NCBI RefSeq assembly: GCF_022808865.1
Contig: NZ_JAKZLB010000001.1
Span: 981,212 to 1,045,211 of the forward strand
DNA length: 64,000 bases
Origin: Geothrix oryzisoli
GTDB taxonomy: Bacteria > Acidobacteriota > Holophagae > Holophagales > Holophagaceae
Reading direction: 5' to 3'
The position numbers and the translations under genes are program-made. Under the pieces are notes generated by a model. That model worked only from the letters and a program-made list of their open reading frames with translations, made no database searches and was not told where the DNA came from. This document shows positions 25,621 through 34,145 of this stretch, one piece after another. How positions within the stretch are numbered: the stretch's first letter is position 1; every line of letters starts with the position of its first letter.

Positions 25621-26676
25621 ATGCGCGACTTGAGGATCGCGGTCATTCCTGGCGATGGCATCGGCAAAGAGGTGGTACCCGAAGGCATCCGCGTTCTGGA
25701 GGCAGCCGCGGCCAAGCACGACCTGCATTTCCAGTGGGACGAGTTCCCCTGGAGTTGCGAGTACTTCCTCGAACACGGGCGCATGATGCCCGAGGACGGC
25801 CTGGACCGCATCCGGCACCACGACGCCATCTTCCTCGGGGCCGTGGGGTTCCCCGGCGTGCCCGACCACGTGTCGCTCTGGGGCCTGCTCATCCCCATCC
25901 GGCGGGCTTTCAAGCAGTACGCCAACGTCCGTCCTGTGAAGCTCATGCCCGGCGTGCCCTGCCCGCTCGCGGGCCGCAAGGAAGGCGACATCGACTTCAT
26001 CGTGGTGCGCGAGAACAACGAGGGCGAATACTCCAGCATCGGCGGCCGGCTCTACGAAGGCACCGACCAGGAGATGGCCGTGCAGCAGACCGTCTTCACC
26101 CGCCAGGGCGTGGACCGCATCCTCAAATACGCCTTCAACCTGGCCCAGTCGCGGCCCAAGAAGCACCTCACCTCGGCCACCAAGTCCAACGGCATCGCCA
26201 TCACCATGCCCTACTGGGACGAGCGTGTGAAGGCCATGGGCGGCCACTACCCCGAGGTGAAGGTGGACCAGTTCCACATCGACATCCTCTGCGCCCACTT
26301 CGTCCGCAACCCCCACTGGTTCGACGTGGTGGTGGGGTCCAACCTCTTCGGCGACATCCTGTCGGACCTGGGCCCCGGCTGCACGGGCACCATCGCCATC
26401 GCGCCCAGCGCGAACCTGAACCCCGAGCGGGAGTTCCCCTCCATGTTCGAACCCGTCCACGGCTCGGCGCCGGACATCTACGGCAAGGGCATCGCCAACC
26501 CCATCGGCCAGATCTGGGCCGGAGCCATGATGCTCGACCACCTGGGCTGCCCCGAAGCGGGCGCCTCGGTCGTGGCCGCCATCGAGACGGTGCTGGCCAG
26601 CGGCCTGCGCACCCCGGACATGGGCGGCAAGGCCAGCACCACCGACATGGGCAAGGCCATCGCCGACGCGGTCTAG
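25621..26676 (+). CDS. Tartrate / D-malate dehydrogenase (isocitrate dehydrogenase-like)
   Basis: NAD-dependent beta-decarboxylating dehydrogenase of 351 residues. It begins RIAVIPGDGIGKEVVPEG. It has VRENNEGEYSSIGGR, the catalytic-site K in SATKSNGIAI, and the metal-binding NLFGDILSDLGPG. The GDHVSLWGLLIPIRR-like region and REFPSMFEPVHGSAPDI resemble DmlA/TtuC rather than LeuB or Icd. It would convert D-malate to pyruvate or oxidise tartrate. CAGGAGCACCCC precedes the ATG. It is divergent from a dicarboxylate carrier. Confidence 0.85.
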   Translation: MRDLRIAVIPGDGIGKEVVPEGIRVLEAAAAKHDLHFQWDEFPWSCEYFLEHGRMMPEDGLDRIRHHDAIFLGAVGFPGVPDHVSLWGLLIPIRRAFKQYANVRPVKLMPGVPCPLAGRKEGDIDFIVVRENNEGEYSSIGGRLYEGTDQEMAVQQTVFTRQGVDRILKYAFNLAQSRPKKHLTSATKSNGIAITMPYWDERVKAMGGHYPEVKVDQFHIDILCAHFVRNPHWFDVVVGSNLFGDILSDLGPGCTGTIAIAPSANLNPEREFPSMFEPVHGSAPDIYGKGIANPIGQIWAGAMMLDHLGCPEAGASVVAAIETVLASGLRTPDMGGKASTTDMGKAIADAV

Positions 26677-26677
26677 G

Positions 26678-27208
26678 TCACCGCGGCCGGATGGCCCCCT
26701 GGCCCGGCGGCAGACCCGTTCCATAGGCCGATCCACCCGTGGAGCCCTGCTTCTCGCGCACCTTCGCCTGGAGGGTCCGGGCGGCCTTGCCGCGCAGGCG
26801 GATCACGCGGCCATCGCGGCCGAGCCGGAATTCGGCGGCGCTGAGGAAGGCCCAGGTGGACTCGCTGGCTTCCTTCTCCACCCGGATCTGATCCCAGGGA
26901 ATCGAGGCCGGCCCCTGCCACCAGGCGGGCTGGAAGGGGAAGGGCTGCTTCAGGTGCAGGCAGCGGCGGCCCGCCTTGAGGGAGATGGGCGAGTGGCCGC
27001 GCAGGGCACCGAACTCCACCTGCTGCCAGCCGAGGTTCCTCTCGATGGGATCGGTGGGGTCGGCAGGGAAGGCCGCGTAGAGCGCCGGTAGGCCCATGAG
27101 CCGGTTGGAGAACCAGGAGATCAGCAGGAAGACCACCGGGACCAGAAGCAGGACCACGGGTGGGGGTGGCGATCCGCCGCGCGAGGCGAGCAGCGCCAAC
27201 AGCATCAT
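26678..27208 (-). CDS. Hypothetical membrane-anchored protein
   Basis: A 176-residue protein with one strong N-terminal membrane helix (about 17-36; PVVLLLVPVVFLLISWFSN) and a soluble part with a strand-rich region (WDQIRVEKEASESTWAFLSAAEF), like a PH-type fold. The C-terminal end is Gly/Pro-rich. The start overlaps the mazG stop as ATGA. No family recognised. Confidence 0.6.
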   Translation of the reverse strand: MMLLALLASRGGSPPPPVVLLLVPVVFLLISWFSNRLMGLPALYAAFPADPTDPIERNLGWQQVEFGALRGHSPISLKAGRRCLHLKQPFPFQPAWWQGPASIPWDQIRVEKEASESTWAFLSAAEFRLGRDGRVIRLRGKAARTLQAKVREKQGSTGGSAYGTGLPPGQGAIRPR

Positions 27209-27993
27209 GAGGTCGCCTTCCGCTTGGCCGCCTGCCAGGCCGCTTCCATCTGATCGAGGGTCCGGTGTTCCCAGCCGCCAGCCTGGCGCGCGTCATCCTC
27301 CACCGAGACGAACCGCCCCTTGAAGCGCATCATCTGGCGCCGCAAGGCGGTGTCGGGATCCACGCCCTTCTTGCGGGCCCACTGCATGAGGCTGAACAGC
27401 ACGTCGCCGAACTCCTCCTCCACGCGGACCGGCTCGGACTCGGCCTGGAGCTCAGCCACTTCCTCCTTCACCTTGTCCAGCACGCCCTCCAGGTCGGGCC
27501 ACTCGAAGCCCACCTTGGCGCAGCGCCGGCCGATCTCCAGGGCCTCCTCCATGGGCGACAGCGAGGCCGGAATGCCCTCCAGGAGCCGCGGCTCCTCGCC
27601 GTGAAGACCCTTCTCCTCGCGCTTGATGGCGGCCCAGTTGGTGAGCACGTCCTCTGCGCCCTCCACGCTGACCGCCGCGAACACATGCGGGTGCCGCCGC
27701 ACCAGCTTCTCCACCACCGTGCGCTCGACCTCGTGGAGGTCCCAGGCGCCGCGGTCGGCCGCCAGCTGGGCATGGAAGGCGATCTGCAGCCAGAGATCGC
27801 CCAGTTCCTCGCAGAGGTGCGCCTCCGTGGCCGGATCGCCGGGCTGGTGCGCAGCCAGCGCATCCAGCACCTCCGCCGCCTCCTCGCGCAGATAGCGGGC
27901 CAGCGACTGGTGGTCCTGCTTCAGGTCCCAGGGGCAGCCCGTCTCCGGCTTGCGGAGCGCGGCCATGACAGCGCGGAGGGTCGTGGGTTCCAT
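27205..27993 (-). CDS. mazG: Nucleoside triphosphate pyrophosphohydrolase MazG
   Basis: House-cleaning enzyme of 262 residues that hydrolyses NTPs and dNTPs to NMP and PPi and can lower ppGpp in E. coli. Two MazG repeats are visible. The first has CPWDLKQDHQSLARYLREEAAEVLDAL and CEELGDLWLQIAFHA, and the second KVKEEVAELQAE and EEFGDVLFSLMQWARK, with the metal-binding ExxE...ExxD pattern in both. Confidence 0.93.
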   Translation of the reverse strand: MEPTTLRAVMAALRKPETGCPWDLKQDHQSLARYLREEAAEVLDALAAHQPGDPATEAHLCEELGDLWLQIAFHAQLAADRGAWDLHEVERTVVEKLVRRHPHVFAAVSVEGAEDVLTNWAAIKREEKGLHGEEPRLLEGIPASLSPMEEALEIGRRCAKVGFEWPDLEGVLDKVKEEVAELQAESEPVRVEEEFGDVLFSLMQWARKKGVDPDTALRRQMMRFKGRFVSVEDDARQAGGWEHRTLDQMEAAWQAAKRKATS

Positions 27994-28012
27994 GCCTTGA
28001 GGGTACCCCGCC

Positions 28013-29110
28013 TCAAATTTCCTGGGCCAGTTTCAGTTCCTGCGCCCGCCGGCGCTCCGCCCGGGCCAGGAAGACCACGGCCACGAGCACGAAGCCCAGG
28101 GACACCCAGTTCTGGACGCTGGGGAGCCGGCTGCGGAAGAGCCAGTGCCCCACGATCGTCGCGGTGGTTCCCGCCACCAGGGAGGTGAGGCGGTTCAGGA
28201 GGCCCGTGAAGGTGGCGGTCCTGCCCTTGAACATGAAGATGAAGACGGAGAAGAAGGCCACCAGGCCGAAGGCGATGCCGGAGAACGCGGCCCAGTACCA
28301 CCCCGGGGCGGGGGCCTGGATGGAGCCGATGAAGTCCACCACCTGCGGGGCCTGGAGCCAGCCGGGGAAGAGGCGCGGGCTCTGGTAGACCACCAGGGCC
28401 ACCACCACCATGGTCACGGAAGCGGAGATCTGCTCCACCCCGAAGAACCCCGTGTTGTCCAGGGGCGCGCCCTTGGGCCGCGTGTTCTTGAAGTAGTTCA
28501 TGATGTAGATCCGGATGGCGTAGGAGGCGATGTAGCTGGTGAAGATGACCACCGCGGCCCGGTTGCGCATGAAGGCGAAGCCGTCCGTGTGGGGCCCGAA
28601 CAGCTCGATGCAGGCCGCCAGCACCGCGAAGACCACCGCCGCGTTCTCCTCCCAGTAGATGCGCTTCCGCAGGATGCCCTGGGCGATCTGGAGCCCGTCC
28701 ACCACCCGGCCGATGACGATGACGCTGGCGCGCATGATCACCATGGCCACCATCACGGAGATGGGCAGGGTGTACATGAGCGTGGTGGTGGGGATGATGA
28801 CCGCCGTGCAGATGCCGCTGGGGATGATGTAGAGGATCTCCGAGGGGAGCGTCAGGCCCGCCACCCGCATGGGCCGGATGGAGCGCAGGCGGAACCACCC
28901 CAGGAACAGGACCGGCAGCAGGCAGGTGAGGTTGGCCCCCAGCGTGTTGTAGCCCAGGAAGGCGATGGCGTTCATGGGCGGCGTGCCCATGGGTGTGTGG
29001 GGCGCGGCGGTGAACGCCTTCACCACCAGACCGGTGACGATGTAGACCAGGAAATAGCCCGTGCAGAGCTGCAGGAGCCTTCCAGTGCTGCCTTCCGTTG
29101 TCTTCCACAT
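28013..29110 (-). CDS. Conserved multi-pass membrane protein
   Basis: A 365-residue protein with about 10 hydrophobic segments and short charged loops. It somewhat resembles EamA/DMT-type carriers in having ten helices, but no family motif is clear. Notable segments are ILYIIPSGICTAVIIPTTTLMYTLP and VAGTTATIVGHWLFRSRLPS near the C-terminus, the latter typical of the last hairpin of drug/metabolite carriers. A substrate cannot be assigned. It is transcribed toward mazG from a 218-bp AT-rich upstream gap. Confidence 0.55.
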   Translation of the reverse strand: MWKTTEGSTGRLLQLCTGYFLVYIVTGLVVKAFTAAPHTPMGTPPMNAIAFLGYNTLGANLTCLLPVLFLGWFRLRSIRPMRVAGLTLPSEILYIIPSGICTAVIIPTTTLMYTLPISVMVAMVIMRASVIVIGRVVDGLQIAQGILRKRIYWEENAAVVFAVLAACIELFGPHTDGFAFMRNRAAVVIFTSYIASYAIRIYIMNYFKNTRPKGAPLDNTGFFGVEQISASVTMVVVALVVYQSPRLFPGWLQAPQVVDFIGSIQAPAPGWYWAAFSGIAFGLVAFFSVFIFMFKGRTATFTGLLNRLTSLVAGTTATIVGHWLFRSRLPSVQNWVSLGFVLVAVVFLARAERRRAQELKLAQEI

Positions 29111-29328
29111 GATTCAGCGTCCCGACTGTCGGAATAGGTGCGACGGAATCCGGGGGATCGCCGGCAGATATTCGAAACAAGTTAAATCAATATTGCAAAA
29201 CAACTTAGGAGCCTCGCGTCGCCCGACATGAGGACAAGGAGAGAGCAGAAGCGTGTCGAACATCCCGCAGGCCATACGTCGTCCTTGCTGAGAGGGGAAG
29301 TGGCCATTCTACTCAGCGCCCGGGGAAT

Positions 29329-31272
29329 TCAACAGGATCCAAGCGCCTCCAGGATGGCCTTCGCGAACTCGCTGAGGGAGGGATCCCGCGCTCCCATCAC
29401 GAGGACGAGGTCGCCGGCCCTGGCTTCGGCGGCCAGCCGCTCTGCGAGCCACGCCCGCGAAGGCGCAGGCTCCGCCGCCACGCCCCGGGCGGCGATCTCG
29501 GCAATCACCTCGGCACTGCTGATGTCCCGGCTGGCCGTGCCTCCGGCGTAGAAGACGTCAAGGAACCAGAGGCGATCCAACGGCGCCAGCTCGGCAGCGA
29601 AGGCCGCCACGAACTCAGCCCGGAGGAACTTCAGGGGCCCGAAGCCGTGGGGCTGGAAGACCGCCAGCACGCGCCCTCCGGCAGCCGCCACGCGCAGGTG
29701 GGCCGCCCGGATGGAGGCCGTCACCTTGGCGGGGTTGTGCCCGAAGTCATCCACCACCGTCACCCCGCGTCGCTCGCCCAGAACCTGGAAGCGCCGCGCC
29801 ACACCCTGGAAGCCGGCCAGCGGGCCCGCCATCGCCGCCAGGGGCACGCCCAGCGCCGCGCAGGCCGCCATGGCTGCGAGGGCGTTCTCCACGTTGTGGC
29901 GTCCAGGGACGGGAATGACAAAGGCCTCTCCCCCTACGCGGAAAGCGGAGCTTGCCGCGCCAAGGGACAGGCCCTCGGCCCGCAGGGCGGCCTCCTCGCC
30001 GAACCCGAACACGGTCGCCCCGGCCGCGAATGCCCGGAGGTTCTCCGCCTCGCCCACCACCGCGGCCTCCCGCACCTGGGTCCGGAAGGCGCGGAACAGC
30101 TCCGCGACGGTGTCCATCTCCTTGTGATCCTTCTGGAGGTTCAGGATCACGCCCACGGCGGGGCGGTAGCGCACCACGGAGCCGTCGCTCTCGTCCGCCT
30201 CGATCACCAGCAGGTCCGAGGCCCCGGCCCAGGCATTGCCCCAGCGGCCCTCACGCTGCAGGGCCACCAGCTCCCCGCCCGTGATGACCGAGGGATTGAG
30301 CCCGGCCCCCCGCAGGATCTCGAACACCATCGCCACCGTGGTGGACTTGCCGCTGGTGCCCGTCACGGCCACCGTGCGGTACCGCGCGACAAGATGCGCC
30401 AGCAGCTCGGAGCGGTGCAGCACGGGCACGCCCAGGCGCCGGGCCGCCGCCACGTCGGGAACCTCGTCCTCCACGGCGGTGGACACCACCAGCGCCGCGC
30501 AATCTCCGGTGAGGCCGGAGCCGTCCTGTGCGTGGATGGCCAAGCCCAGGGCCTCCAGCTGGGCGCGGGCTTCGAGTCGCTGGCTCCGGTCGAAGCTGCG
30601 GTCGCTGCCGCTGGCCCGGCCGCCCTTCATGGCCGCGAACTGCGCCAGGGCGCTCATGCCGCTGCCCGCCACGCCGGCGAAGTGCAGGCGGCCGAGGCCC
30701 AGGCCATCGCCCACCAGCGCCTCGGCGATGAGCAGGGGATCGCCTTCGGCCACTCGGTCGAAGAGGTCCGTCACGTCCGCGTTCGACAGGCGCACGCAGC
30801 CGTGGGAGACGGCCTCGCCCAACTGGTGCTCCTGGTTGGTGCCATGCAGGTAGATGAAGCGCTCCAGGGAATCCCGTCCCGGGCCGCGGTTCCAGCCCTC
30901 CTCCAGGCCATCCAGCGTGAGCACGCGGGTGAGGATCAGGTCCTCATCGCGGGGCTCCCCACGCCAGACCTCGCCGGTGGCCACGCGGGAGCGGAAGACC
31001 GTGCCAGCCTCGGCCCCCGCGCCAATGCGCGCGTGGATGCGGTGCCAGCCCGTAGGGGTGCGATAGGAATTCTCCTCGCAGCCCAGGCCGTTCTTCGCCG
31101 TGGAGATGACCGCCTCGAACGCCAGGCGGCCGCCCTCCAGCAGGCCCAGGCGCTGGCGGGCGGTGTCTACCACCACCATACGTTCCAGGGGATCCCAGGC
31201 CGGCGCGCCCGGACGGGCGAGGTTCGCCAGGACCAGCGCGCGATACCGGGCGGCGAAGACGGGATCGATCAC
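29329..31272 (-). CDS. L,D-transpeptidase (YkuD) domain fused to a Mur ligase
   Basis: A 647-residue fusion. Residues about 30-185 are a YkuD domain with HGTNQ (143-147) and the catalytic SHGCVRL (Cys159). Residues about 200-647 are a MurC/Mpl-type ATP-dependent ligase (GVAGSGMSALA, GTSGKSTT near 304, EADESDGS, PGRHNVENALAA, DDFGHNPAK). There is no signal peptide or membrane helix, so the YkuD part is probably cytoplasmic. That suggests peptidoglycan recycling: an L,D-carboxypeptidase trims a tetrapeptide and an Mpl-like ligase joins the tripeptide to UDP-MurNAc (an inference). GTG start 31272 overlaps the upstream stop as GTGA after GGAGGCGGAGGC. Confidence 0.85.
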   Translation of the reverse strand: MIDPVFAARYRALVLANLARPGAPAWDPLERMVVVDTARQRLGLLEGGRLAFEAVISTAKNGLGCEENSYRTPTGWHRIHARIGAGAEAGTVFRSRVATGEVWRGEPRDEDLILTRVLTLDGLEEGWNRGPGRDSLERFIYLHGTNQEHQLGEAVSHGCVRLSNADVTDLFDRVAEGDPLLIAEALVGDGLGLGRLHFAGVAGSGMSALAQFAAMKGGRASGSDRSFDRSQRLEARAQLEALGLAIHAQDGSGLTGDCAALVVSTAVEDEVPDVAAARRLGVPVLHRSELLAHLVARYRTVAVTGTSGKSTTVAMVFEILRGAGLNPSVITGGELVALQREGRWGNAWAGASDLLVIEADESDGSVVRYRPAVGVILNLQKDHKEMDTVAELFRAFRTQVREAAVVGEAENLRAFAAGATVFGFGEEAALRAEGLSLGAASSAFRVGGEAFVIPVPGRHNVENALAAMAACAALGVPLAAMAGPLAGFQGVARRFQVLGERRGVTVVDDFGHNPAKVTASIRAAHLRVAAAGGRVLAVFQPHGFGPLKFLRAEFVAAFAAELAPLDRLWFLDVFYAGGTASRDISSAEVIAEIAARGVAAEPAPSRAWLAERLAAEARAGDLVLVMGARDPSLSEFAKAILEALGSC

Positions 31273-33221
31273 GCCTCCGCCTCCGCGATGCGCCCGGCCA
31301 GGGCGCTGGCGGCGACGGTGGCGGGGCTGGCCAGCCACATCTGCCCCGGGCCGCTGCGGCCGGGGAAGTTGCGGTTGATGGCGCTGATGGTCACCTCGTC
31401 GGGCCGTGTGGACACGCCGGGCCCGGCATTGATGCAGGCCCCGCAGGAGCTGCCCAGCACGACGGCGCCCACGGCCTCGAAGGCCGCGATCCAGCCCTGC
31501 GCTTCCGCGTGGCGCCGCACACCCTCGCTGCCACACTGCACGAAGAACCGCACGCCCTCGGGCACCCGCCGGCCCGCCGCCGCCGCGGCCTTCACCACCT
31601 CGTAGGCCCGGCGCAGGTCCTCGCGCTTGCCGCCGGTGCAGCTGCCCAGGTAGGCGATGTGGATGGGCACGGCCTCGCCCAGCTCCGCCAGAGCCACGCC
31701 GTTCCCGGGATCGCCGGGCCGGGCCAGCATGGGGCCCAGCGCCGCGCAGTCCACCGCCAGGGTCTGGGCATATTCGGCGTCCGCGTCCCCCTGCATCCAG
31801 GGCTCCAGCGTGATCGCCACGCCGCGCCGCTCCTGCACGAAGCGCACGGTCTCCGCGTCCGGGGCGACGAGGCCCGTGAAGCCGCCGATCTCCGCGGCCA
31901 TGTTCGTGAGGGTGGCCCGCTCGTCCGTGTCCAGGTCCCGCAGGGCGTCGCCCTGGTACTCGATGACATGGCCGAGGGCCCCGCCGTCGCGGATGAGGGG
32001 CTGGGCCAGCAGGTGCAGGACGAGGTCCTTGGCGGACACGCCGGGGCGCAGGCGGCCGTCCAGGCGCACGCGCAGGGTGGGTGGCACGGTCACGCGCACG
32101 TCGCCCGTCACCCAGGCGTTGGCGATGTCCGTGGTGCCCACGCCGAAGGCCAGACAGCCCAGCGCCCCCGCGTGGGGCGTGTGCGAGTCCGTGCCCACCA
32201 CCACCTGCCCCGGCAGGGCGTAGCGCTCGGCCATGAGCGCGTGACAGATGCCCTCGCTGCCGGAGCCATCGGCCAGCTCGCCGTGGAGCCGGATGCCATG
32301 CTTCGCGCAGAAGGCCTCCTGGACGGGCTTCAGGCGCTCAGCCACCGTCAGCAGGCCCATGGCCCGGTGCTCGGCCTTCATGCTGTGGTGCAGGAAGGTC
32401 AGGTGGTCGCGGAAGGCGAGGATGGAAGCGGGATCGCGCAGCCGGGCCTCCGGTCCCAGGGCCTTCTCCAGGAAGCTTGCCGCCATGGGCGTCACATACT
32501 CGTGGCTGAAGCGCCAATCCGCCTGCACGAAGAGGCCGTCGCCGGGCTTCACGGCCGGCAGGCCCACCTGCCCCGCCGCCGCGTCCACCACCGCGTGGCG
32601 GGCCAGCAGCTTCTCGGCGTAGGTCATGGGGCGCCGCGTCAACGCCGGCAGCGGCGCCGTCACCTCGCCCTTCAGCCGCGCGGCGTTGTAGGCGAAGAGG
32701 CCGCCGCGCCGCACGATCTCGGCGGTGACGGGGTCCAGCCCCCCCGTGAACTCGGCCAGGGGGATGGCCTCGCCCCGGCGGATCCGCGGGATCAGCCCGA
32801 GGTCCGTGCTGGTGAGCAGGCCCAGGTTCTGGGCGTTCTGGCGGTAGATGCGCTCGAAGCTCTCGGCGATCACCAGGCGGAGGCCCGCGCATTGTTCCGC
32901 GTAGGGGCTGGCCTCCCGGCTGCTGCCCTTGCCCCGGCGCTTGCCCGCCACGCTCACGGCGAAGCCCCCCGCGCGCACGGAGCCCTCCTTCACGGGGAAG
33001 GCCTCCCCGCACTGCAGGCCCAGGTAGGGGAAGTCGCCCAGCTTCTCGTCGAAGTGGTAGCAGATGAAGGCCGGCGTGATCTCGTCCGTGCTGATCTGGT
33101 CCCGCAGAGGAAGCGCTTCGTCCAGTTCCAGATTCTCGCCTTGCAGCTGGCGGAGGATCCGTTCCGGATCCTCCGTGAGGAAAAGCACTCGGCCATCGAA
33201 GCGGACGGGATCTGGCAGCAT
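31269..33221 (-). CDS. Aconitase-family hydratase, swivel domain first
   Basis: A 650-residue Fe-S hydro-lyase with an unusual domain order. The LeuD-like swivel is N-terminal (ISTDEITPAFICYHF, and GKGSSREASPYAEQ near 100). The catalytic LeuC/aconitase part follows (VVGTDSHTPHAGALGC, LGSCTGGKREDL, and the cluster cysteines in SSCGACINAGPG). AcnA has the reverse order and AcnB has an extra HEAT-like domain before the swivel; here that domain is missing. The substrate could be citrate, isopropylmalate, homocitrate or methylcitrate. Its stop overlaps the start of the YkuD-Mur fusion. Confidence 0.85.
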   Translation of the reverse strand: MLPDPVRFDGRVLFLTEDPERILRQLQGENLELDEALPLRDQISTDEITPAFICYHFDEKLGDFPYLGLQCGEAFPVKEGSVRAGGFAVSVAGKRRGKGSSREASPYAEQCAGLRLVIAESFERIYRQNAQNLGLLTSTDLGLIPRIRRGEAIPLAEFTGGLDPVTAEIVRRGGLFAYNAARLKGEVTAPLPALTRRPMTYAEKLLARHAVVDAAAGQVGLPAVKPGDGLFVQADWRFSHEYVTPMAASFLEKALGPEARLRDPASILAFRDHLTFLHHSMKAEHRAMGLLTVAERLKPVQEAFCAKHGIRLHGELADGSGSEGICHALMAERYALPGQVVVGTDSHTPHAGALGCLAFGVGTTDIANAWVTGDVRVTVPPTLRVRLDGRLRPGVSAKDLVLHLLAQPLIRDGGALGHVIEYQGDALRDLDTDERATLTNMAAEIGGFTGLVAPDAETVRFVQERRGVAITLEPWMQGDADAEYAQTLAVDCAALGPMLARPGDPGNGVALAELGEAVPIHIAYLGSCTGGKREDLRRAYEVVKAAAAAGRRVPEGVRFFVQCGSEGVRRHAEAQGWIAAFEAVGAVVLGSSCGACINAGPGVSTRPDEVTISAINRNFPGRSGPGQMWLASPATVAASALAGRIAEAEA

Positions 33222-33244
33222 CCTTCCAGCCTACCGGTTTTCCG

Positions 33245-33282
33245 GACACGGAAAGGCCCCCGACCGGGGGCCTTTCCGTGTC
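33245..33282. terminator. Terminator after the DUF1292 gene
   Basis: A perfect hairpin with 18-bp arms (GACACGGAAAGGCCCCCG and complement) around AC. It lies between the stop of the minus-strand DUF1292 gene and the start of the aconitase-family gene, so it separates two minus-strand transcripts. Confidence 0.8.
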
Positions 33283-33293
33283 GTAAGTGGCGC

Positions 33294-33641
33294 TTAGTCC
33301 TTCTCTTCCTCGGCCTTGAGCTTGGCTTCCTGCTCGTCGAGGTGCTTCATGAGGCGCTCGGCCAGTTCCTCGTCCTCGAGGGGCGTGAACATGTCGTCCT
33401 TCACCTCGAAGATCTCCAGGCTCAGGCCCTCCTCGGGATCCGCGGTGCCCTCCTCCTGGGCCTGCAGTTCGGCCAGGGGTGCCAGGATGGCGAAATTCCG
33501 GCCCTCGAACTCGAGCTCTTCCAGGATCGCGAACTCTTCCTTCTCGCCATTCTCGTCTTCGAGCTCAACGACTTCGATTTCGAAGGAATCGTCGTGATCG
33601 TGGTTGCAGTTCGGTCCGTGTTCGTGACCGTCATGAGCCAT
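33294..33641 (-). CDS. DUF1292 protein with His-rich N-terminus
   Basis: A strongly acidic 115-residue protein. Residues 33-65 resemble DUF1292 (ENGEKEEFAILEELEFEGRNFAILAP). The first 17 residues (HDGHEHGPNCNHDHDD) form a His/Cys/Asp cluster that could bind Ni, Zn or Co. AGGAGG precedes the ATG at 33641. DUF1292 proteins are small and poorly understood; metal binding is inferred from composition only. Confidence 0.72.
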   Translation of the reverse strand: MAHDGHEHGPNCNHDHDDSFEIEVVELEDENGEKEEFAILEELEFEGRNFAILAPLAELQAQEEGTADPEEGLSLEIFEVKDDMFTPLEDEELAERLMKHLDEQEAKLKAEEEKD

Positions 33642-33732
33642 GGGCTCCTCCTTGCGCAAGGGACCAGAATACGGTCGGAAACCTTTCCGGCCAAGGGAAT
33701 ATGCTGGGCGGGACCAGCCGCCGCAGCCCCCC

Positions 33733-33766
33733 AAAAAAGGATCGGCCTCCCGAAGGAGGCCGATCC
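33733..33766 (-). terminator. Terminator of cspA
   Basis: On the minus strand GGATCGGCCTCC, a TTCG loop and GGAGGCCGATCC are followed by T6. It is a classical intrinsic terminator 16 bases after the cspA stop. Confidence 0.92.
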
Positions 33767-33782
33767 AGTGTGAACGGTACGG

Positions 33783-33986
33783 TTAGATCTTGGTGACGTT
33801 GGTCGCCTGGGGGCCCTTCTGGCCCTGACCCACGTTGAAGCTGACGCGCTGATTCTCGTCCAGGGTGCGGAAACCCGTGGTCTCGATGGCGGAGTGATGA
33901 ACAAACAGATCCGCACCACCATCATCGGGGGTGATGAATCCGAAACCCTTTTCGGCGTTGAACCACTTCACGGTTCCCTGAGCCAT
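33783..33986 (-). CDS. cspA: Cold-shock protein
   Basis: A single 67-residue cold-shock domain that binds single-stranded RNA and DNA. The RNP1 motif KGFGFITPD and RNP2 motif DLFVHHSAI are intact, and it starts [10 protein letters not shown]. There is a 159-bp gap upstream with a candidate promoter about 100 bases before the start, which implies a long 5' UTR of the kind used for cold-responsive control. Confidence 0.95.
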   Translation of the reverse strand: MAQGTVKWFNAEKGFGFITPDDGGADLFVHHSAIETTGFRTLDENQRVSFNVGQGQKGPQATNVTKI

Positions 33987-34085
33987 GTAACTACCTGCTT
34001 TCTTCGTCCTGGATTGAGATGCATTGTTCCTTCCAGGCGAGGCAGCAACGCTTTTTGAGACCCGCACGACCGGCGGGCGATTTCC

Positions 34086-34116
34086 AGTGTAAGGCCATTC
34101 CGCAACCAATTTTCAA
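34086..34116 (-). promoter_or_regulatory. Possible cspA promoter and long 5' UTR
   Basis: On the minus strand TTGAAA (34111-34116) and TACACT (34086-34091) are 19 bases apart. Transcription from here would give a 5' leader of about 90-95 nt before the cspA ATG. The spacing is longer than ideal, so this is tentative. Confidence 0.35.
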
Positions 34117-34145
34117 AAAATCGACGAAATGATTGCAAGGCAGGT

